Part shown: positions 5,922 to 8,965 of the stretch, piece by piece
How the letters are laid out: each line of letters starts with the position of its first letter
How positions within the stretch are numbered: the stretch's first letter is position 1
Assembly (NCBI GenBank): GCA_013362555.1
Contig: JABFVX010000277.1
Location: 1 to 8,965 of the forward strand
From: Mycobacteriaceae bacterium
GTDB lineage: Bacteria > Actinomycetota > Actinomycetes > Mycobacteriales > Mycobacteriaceae
Direction: 5' to 3'
DNA: 8,965 bases
Position numbers and translations under genes: made by a program
The notes under the pieces: generated by a model
What the model was told of the DNA's origin: nothing
What the model saw: the letters and a program-made list of their open reading frames with translations, nothing else
Database searches by the model: none

Positions 5922-6213
5922 GATCAACGCCATCGAGGTCCCGGCGGGCGCAGGCCCCGAATTGGAGGACCGGTTCGCCCAGCGCGCGCACGCTGTCGAC
6001 TCGCAGCGCGGCTTCCTCGGGTTCCAGCTGCTGCGGCCCGTCAAGGGCGAGGATCGCTACTTTGTTGTGACGCACTGGGATTCGGAGCAGTCCTACCAGT
6101 CGTGGGCGAGCGGCCCGGCCAAGGAAGCACATGCGGGCAACAAGAAGCCGGTGGCCAGCGGCGCCAGCCTGCTCGAGTTCGAAGTCGTCATGGAAAGCAA
6201 GCCGTCCGTGTGA
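5908..6213 (+). CDS. mhuD: Heme-degrading monooxygenase MhuD (mycobilin-forming)
   Basis: MhuD is an IsdG-like ferredoxin-fold dimer that opens heme, releasing iron; the mycobacterial enzyme yields mycobilin rather than biliverdin plus CO. The product is 101 residues. It has the residues known to matter in M. tuberculosis MhuD at the same numbers: N7 (VVKINAIEVP), W66 (SYQSWASG) and the heme-ligating H75 (KEAHAG). The FLGFQLLRP and RYFVVTHW strands are also present. The start at 5908 gives the standard N-terminus, has TAAGCT 7 nt upstream and lacks a Shine-Dalgarno. It is divergent from the hydrolase, as Rv3592 is from Rv3591c. No siderophore or heme-uptake gene is adjacent, so the heme source is not shown by context. 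Confidence 0.94.
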   Translation: MTVVKINAIEVPAGAGPELEDRFAQRAHAVDSQRGFLGFQLLRPVKGEDRYFVVTHWDSEQSYQSWASGPAKEAHAGNKKPVASGASLLEFEVVMESKPSV

Positions 6214-6214
6214 A

Positions 6215-6274
6215 CCCCGACTGTCCCGAAGGCGTCCCTTCGTTGAACGTAGGGGCGCCTTCGGGACGACGGGG
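6215..6274. terminator. Bidirectional hairpin terminator between mhuD and the ABC genes
   Basis: A perfect 12-bp stem (GTCCCGAAGGCG 6223-6234 with CGCCTTCGGGAC 6256-6267) continues inward through one U:G pair, CCCT/AGGG and CGT/ACG (one mismatch). It continues outward through CCCCG/CGGGG (6215-6219 with 6270-6274). It begins 1 nt after the mhuD stop and ends 5 bp before the permease stop, so it probably terminates both convergent units. No U-tract follows on either strand. Confidence 0.7.
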
Positions 6275-6279
6275 TGGTG

Positions 6280-7131
6280 TCAGGCGAGGTCGCGGCGGTG
6301 GACCAGGTACGCGGTCATGGCGGTGAAAGCCGTCAGGTAGGCGGCCAGGGTCGCGACGGATTGGGTGGCGGTCAGGGTGTCCAGGACGCCGGGGGTGGCG
6401 GTGGGGGCGCGGACGGTGCGCATGGCGCCGGCCAGCGAGCCCGCGGCCGTGCCGGGCAGGTAGTCGGTGACGGGCTTCAGGGCGCCCAGCAGCGACGCCA
6501 CCCCGCGCAGCAGGTTCTCCACCACCAACACCCACACCAGGCCGAGGCCGACAGCCAGGGCGGGACCGCGGGCGGCCGCACCGATCAGTGCGCCCGCCAG
6601 CGTCCACATCGCGAGAATCATGATGGCGCTGCCCATTCCGGCCAGCGTGCGGCCGATGGCCGCCGGCGCCGCCGACTGCGACTCGCTGCTCGCGATCAGC
6701 GCGGCCACCCCGGTGTCCACCAGGTACACGACCGCCACGAGTGCGACCACCGTGCCCGCCAGCGCCACGATGGTCGCGCCGATCACCGTGATTCGCGAAG
6801 GGCCCTGAGTGAGCGCGGTTTTCCACGTTCCCCAGCCGTAACCACTGCCGGTGGCGAGCGCACCGAGCACCAACATCAATGCGCCGCCGAACAACGCCAT
6901 GCCCTGGGTGAACACCTCCGGCACCGCCGCAGGCAGCATCTGGCCGAGCAACTGGTCGCGCGGCAGGCCGTTCGACATCCGGCCCGCGCTGCCGGACCGG
7001 TAAGCGATGTAGTTGAACACATAGGTGAAGGTCAGGTTCAGCGCCAGCCAGGCGGCCAGCAGCACCCAGAACGCGGGCCACCGGCGCAACCGCAGAGTTT
7101 CCGCCTTGACGGCGGCGATCAGGTCGGACAT
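6280..7131 (-). CDS. ABC-2 type exporter permease
   Basis: A 283-residue polytopic membrane protein. An amphipathic N-terminus rich in Arg/Lys (AVKAETLRLRR, 7-17) precedes about six hydrophobic segments at roughly 20-43, 74-95, 114-138, 166-188, 190-212 and 254-277. The cytoplasmic loop YGWGTWKTALTQGPSR (98-113) matches the pattern seen in ABC-2 permeases of the DrrB/BcrB/NatB kind between the second and third helices. It pairs with the ATPase immediately upstream: the ATPase TGA and this ATG are separated by one base, so they are translationally coupled, and a G-rich ribosome site (AGGGGG) lies about 10 nt before the ATG. The substrate cannot be read from the sequence. Confidence 0.88.
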   Translation of the reverse strand: MSDLIAAVKAETLRLRRWPAFWVLLAAWLALNLTFTYVFNYIAYRSGSAGRMSNGLPRDQLLGQMLPAAVPEVFTQGMALFGGALMLVLGALATGSGYGWGTWKTALTQGPSRITVIGATIVALAGTVVALVAVVYLVDTGVAALIASSESQSAAPAAIGRTLAGMGSAIMILAMWTLAGALIGAAARGPALAVGLGLVWVLVVENLLRGVASLLGALKPVTDYLPGTAAGSLAGAMRTVRAPTATPGVLDTLTATQSVATLAAYLTAFTAMTAYLVHRRDLA

Positions 7132-7132
7132 G

Positions 7133-8038
7133 TCACCGGCCCCCTTTCCTGTCGTCGGTCAGTTCGAAGAACACGTCTTCCAGCGATCGCTCGTCGACCC
7201 GCAGTTCGCGCAGCTCGACTCCGGCCGCCACCAGGGCGCGGGCCAGCGCGGGCACATCGGACCTGGCGGCCTCGACCCGGATTCCGCCGTTGGTCACCAT
7301 GGCTTCGTGCCCGCTCGCGCCCGCGCGGACCACGGCGAGCGCCTGCTCCAGCGGCTCGGCGTCGATGACGAGGCTCGACGCCCCGCGCAGGTCGGCGACG
7401 GTCGCCTCGGAAAGCAGCGTGCCCGCGCTGATCACTCCGATGCGGTCGCAGATCTGCTGCACCTCGCCGAGCATGTGGCTCGACAGCAGCACGGTGTATC
7501 CCTCCGCGGCGAGATCGCGTATCAGCGTGCGCATTTCGGCCACGCCCGCCGGGTCCAGACCGTTGGTCGGCTCATCGAGGATGAGCAGATCCGGGTCGCC
7601 GAGCAAGGCCGCGGCCACGCCGAGGCGCTGCTTCATCCCGAGCGAGTAGGCACGGAACGGGTCGCGGCCCCGCGACGCCAGCCCCGCCCGGTCCAGGGCC
7701 AGGTCCGCGGCAGCGTCGCCGAGGCCGCGATAGCGGGCGAGCACCCGCAGGTTGTCCCGACCGGACAGGTAGGGATAGAAACCCGGTCCCTCGATGAGCA
7801 CCCCGGTCCGCCGGGCGACGCGCGGGTCGCCCGGCCTGCCGCCGAATACCAGCGCGCTGCCCGCGGAGGGCCGGATCAGCCCGACGAGCATGCGTAGCGT
7901 CGTCGTCTTGCCTGCGCCGTTGGGTCCGAGAAACCCATACACCTCGCCCCGCCGCACCGTCATGTCCACGCCGTCGACCGCAACGACCGACCCGTAAACC
8001 TTGCTCAACCCCAAGGTAGAAACGATGTCTTCAGCCAT
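7133..8038 (-). CDS. ABC transporter ATPase, BcrA/DrrA type
   Basis: A 301-residue nucleotide-binding subunit that energises export by the following permease. Walker A is GPNGAGKT (38-45). The signature is the family variant YSLGMKQR (131-138) instead of LSGGQ. Walker B plus catalytic Glu is LLILDEP (151-157, E156), the D-loop is GLDP (160-163), and the H-loop His is in SSHML. The Q-loop position reads GVLIEGPGFYPYLSGRDNL with Glu (E83) for Gln, usual in bacitracin-type BcrA proteins. About 80 C-terminal residues after the core form the accessory domain of this subfamily. ATG 8038 is chosen over the in-frame GTG 8089 because GGAGG sits 8 nt before it and the family N-terminus begins here. A two-component system is encoded just upstream, separated by an 80-bp palindrome, so it could be the system's target. 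Confidence 0.93.
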   Translation of the reverse strand: MAEDIVSTLGLSKVYGSVVAVDGVDMTVRRGEVYGFLGPNGAGKTTTLRMLVGLIRPSAGSALVFGGRPGDPRVARRTGVLIEGPGFYPYLSGRDNLRVLARYRGLGDAAADLALDRAGLASRGRDPFRAYSLGMKQRLGVAAALLGDPDLLILDEPTNGLDPAGVAEMRTLIRDLAAEGYTVLLSSHMLGEVQQICDRIGVISAGTLLSEATVADLRGASSLVIDAEPLEQALAVVRAGASGHEAMVTNGGIRVEAARSDVPALARALVAAGVELRELRVDERSLEDVFFELTDDRKGGR

Positions 8039-8126
8039 GCCCCCACCCTCCCCCCAGCTCGCCCGCCCCACATCCGCCCCCGAACGCACCCCCCGCTACG
8101 CCTCGAGGCCGACCTCTCCCACACAT
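8031..8126 (-). other. Possible Gly-rich leader ORF before the ABC ATPase
   Basis: A 31-codon minus-strand ORF starts at ATG 8126 (MCGRGRPRG...) and stops with TGA at 8033-8031, overlapping the first codons of the ATPase gene. A near-ideal ribosome site (AAGGAG, 5 nt spacing) precedes it inside the arm of the palindrome. Much of its Gly content simply reflects G-tracts in the DNA. If translated, it could couple to the ATPase start; the palindrome would hide its ribosome site in the mRNA. It could equally be a chance ORF. Confidence 0.25.
8040..8094 (-). promoter_or_regulatory. G-tract leader, potential G-quadruplex over the ATPase ribosome site
   Basis: The strand sense to the ATPase mRNA has seven runs of three or more G in 55 nt. 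Five of them form a G-quadruplex pattern with loops of 1, 6, 1 and 1 nt (C-runs on the plus strand at 8066-8069, 8062-8064, 8050-8055, 8046-8048, 8040-8044). The quadruplex region includes the GGAGG ribosome site and ends 1 nt before the ATG. Folding could block initiation. This is a pattern call, with no experimental support. Confidence 0.45.
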
Positions 8127-8202
8127 ACGCACTCCTTTTGGCCAGCCGCACCGGAAATAGCGCGCTATTTCCGGTGCGGCTGGCCAAAAGGAGTGCGTAT
8201 GT
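8123..8202. repeat. Perfect 80-bp palindrome, no spacer
   Basis: Arms 8123-8162 and 8163-8202 are exact reverse complements, checked base by base, with the centre GCGCGC at 8160-8165 and no loop. The match breaks at 8122/8203. It starts 6 nt downstream of the response-regulator stop and lies between that gene and the ABC ATPase on the minus strand. T-runs are on the inner 5' side and A-runs on the 3' side of the central stem, the reverse of an intrinsic terminator. The outer part of each arm ends with AAGGAG-N5-ATG pointing outward. It could be a cruciform-forming element, an inverted duplication of a 5' leader, or a fold-back artefact. Confidence 0.9.
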
Positions 8203-8208
8203 ACCCGG

Positions 8209-8871
8209 TTAGCCCCAGCCGGGGCGGACCACGCCCGACTCGTAGGCCATGACCACCAGTTGGGTGCGGTCGCGGGCGTTGAGTTTCATCAGGATGCGGC
8301 CGACGTGAGTGCGGGCGGTCGCGGGGCTCATGAACAGGCGCTCGGCGATTTCGGCATTGGTGAGGCCCTCGGCGACCAAGGCCATCACCTCGCGTTCGCG
8401 GTCGGTCAGCTCGGCGAGCAGGCCTGCGTTCGGGGGCTGTTTGGCGCGGGTGGCGAACTCGGCGACCAGTCGCCGGGTCACGCTCGGCGACAGCAGCGCG
8501 TCGCCGCCCGCGACGACCCGGACGGCGCGCACCAGTTCGGCGGGCTCGGTGTGTTTGACGAGGAAGCCGGTCGCACCCGCCCGCATCGCCTCGAAGACGT
8601 ACTCGTCCAGCTCGAAGGTGGTCAGCACGATCACCTTCACCGCGGTCAGGACCGGGTCCTCGACGATCATCCGGGTGGCGCCGAGACCGTCCAGAATCGG
8701 CATCCGCACATCCATCAGGATCACGTCCGGGACGAGGCGGCGTGCCGTGCGCACGGCCGATTCGCCGTTGTCGGCCTCGCCGACCACCTCGATGTCGTCC
8801 TGCGCGTCCAGCAGTGCGACGAATCCCGCTCGCACCAACGCCTGGTCGTCGGCCACCAGCACCCGAATCAT
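8209..8871 (-). CDS. NarL/FixJ-type response regulator
   Basis: A 220-residue cytosolic transcription regulator. The receiver domain (1-120) has the acidic pair D8-D9, phospho-acceptor D54 (LMDVRMP), switch T84 (VLTTF) and K106 (FLVKH). A linker leads to a LuxR-type helix-turn-helix at about 154-211 (LTDREREVMALVAEGLTNAEI ends the first half; SPATARTHVGRILMKL contains the recognition helix). All key residues are present, so it should be active. The ATG at 8871 has an excellent ribosome site (GGAGG, 7 nt spacing) and overlaps the stop of the upstream kinase gene by ATGA, so the pair is translationally coupled. The adjacent ABC exporter is the obvious candidate target, by analogy with actinobacterial sensor-exporter loci. 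Confidence 0.94.
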   Translation of the reverse strand: MIRVLVADDQALVRAGFVALLDAQDDIEVVGEADNGESAVRTARRLVPDVILMDVRMPILDGLGATRMIVEDPVLTAVKVIVLTTFELDEYVFEAMRAGATGFLVKHTEPAELVRAVRVVAGGDALLSPSVTRRLVAEFATRAKQPPNAGLLAELTDREREVMALVAEGLTNAEIAERLFMSPATARTHVGRILMKLNARDRTQLVVMAYESGVVRPGWG

Positions 8872-8965
8872 GTGCTTCCCTCCAGCCCATTGGTTCCCGT
8901 CACCGGGAGTTCGGCCGCCACCCGGAAACCGCCGCCCGGCAGCGGGCCCGCCGCGAGCGTGCCGC
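8868..8965 (-). CDS. Sensor histidine kinase, C-terminal fragment (cut by window edge)
   Basis: Only the last 31 codons are in the window, ending with TGA at 8870-8868. The residues GTLAAGPLPGGGFRVAAELPV match the end of a HATPase_c domain, where the glycine-rich G2-like box (AGPLPGGGF) and a final beta strand ending in a hydrophobic-Pro pair are typical of NarL-partner kinases. About ten further residues (TGTNGLEGST) follow. The 4-nt ATGA overlap with the regulator gene supports a cognate pair. Sensor and catalytic regions lie beyond 8965. Confidence 0.85.
   Translation of the reverse strand, partial: GTLAAGPLPGGGFRVAAELPVTGTNGLEGST

Noticed and set aside
5884..6132. N-terminal extension of the hydrolase to 6132
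   Set aside because: It would run antisense through most of mhuD and adds sequence unlike the fold, which starts at about residue 10 of the short form.
6274..7897. Long plus-strand frames opposite the ABC permease and ATPase
   Set aside because: They are antisense shadows of two genes with clear family motifs.
1..8965. tRNA, rRNA, CRISPR, insertion sequence or prophage genes
   Set aside because: No transposase, integrase, direct-repeat array or cloverleaf was seen; apart from small edge sequences, all long stretches are occupied by housekeeping or transporter genes.

Overview
The window is high-GC DNA from an actinobacterium, probably of the Mycobacteriales/Pseudonocardiales group. Supporting signs are GC-rich third positions, GTG starts, a heme-degrading MhuD, and gene order. 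From radA to mhuD (positions 73-6213) the order radA, disA, membrane protein (-), beta-carbonic anhydrase (-), mutY, alpha/beta hydrolase (-), mhuD matches, from memory, the Mycobacterium tuberculosis block Rv3585-Rv3592 without the PE_PGRS gene. Beyond mhuD the order departs from that block. An ABC-2 exporter and a two-component system lie on the minus strand, with only the kinase's last 31 residues inside the window.

Layout. 1-72 holds a terminator-like hairpin and a radA promoter that resembles a PafBC/RecA-NDp damage-inducible promoter. radA and disA follow on the plus strand. A 125-bp inverted-repeat element exactly fills the gap between disA and the converging membrane-protein gene. canB and mutY are divergent. 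mutY and the hydrolase converge with a 16-bp gap. The hydrolase and mhuD diverge from overlapping -10 boxes with only 24 bp between start codons. A long hairpin separates mhuD from the converging ABC genes. Between the response regulator and the ABC ATPase lies a perfect 80-bp palindrome, followed by a G-tract leader.

Function. RadA (recombination), DisA (c-di-AMP synthesis coupled to DNA integrity) and MutY (8-oxoG:A repair) form a genome-maintenance group. Carbonic anhydrase, MhuD and the hydrolase are metabolic neighbours. The kinase, regulator and exporter resemble a drug- or envelope-stress response module.

The main regulatory observation is that five genes in the conserved block (radA, membrane protein, mutY, hydrolase, mhuD) carry TAnnnT exactly 7 nt before an ATG or GTG and lack a Shine-Dalgarno sequence. 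This predicts leaderless mRNAs. The regulator and ABC genes instead have good Shine-Dalgarno sequences. The most unusual structure is the perfect, spacerless 80-bp palindrome at 8123-8202. Each end carries an outward-facing ribosome site and ATG. It is either a remarkable regulatory or duplication element or a sequencing/assembly fold-back, and it should be checked first.
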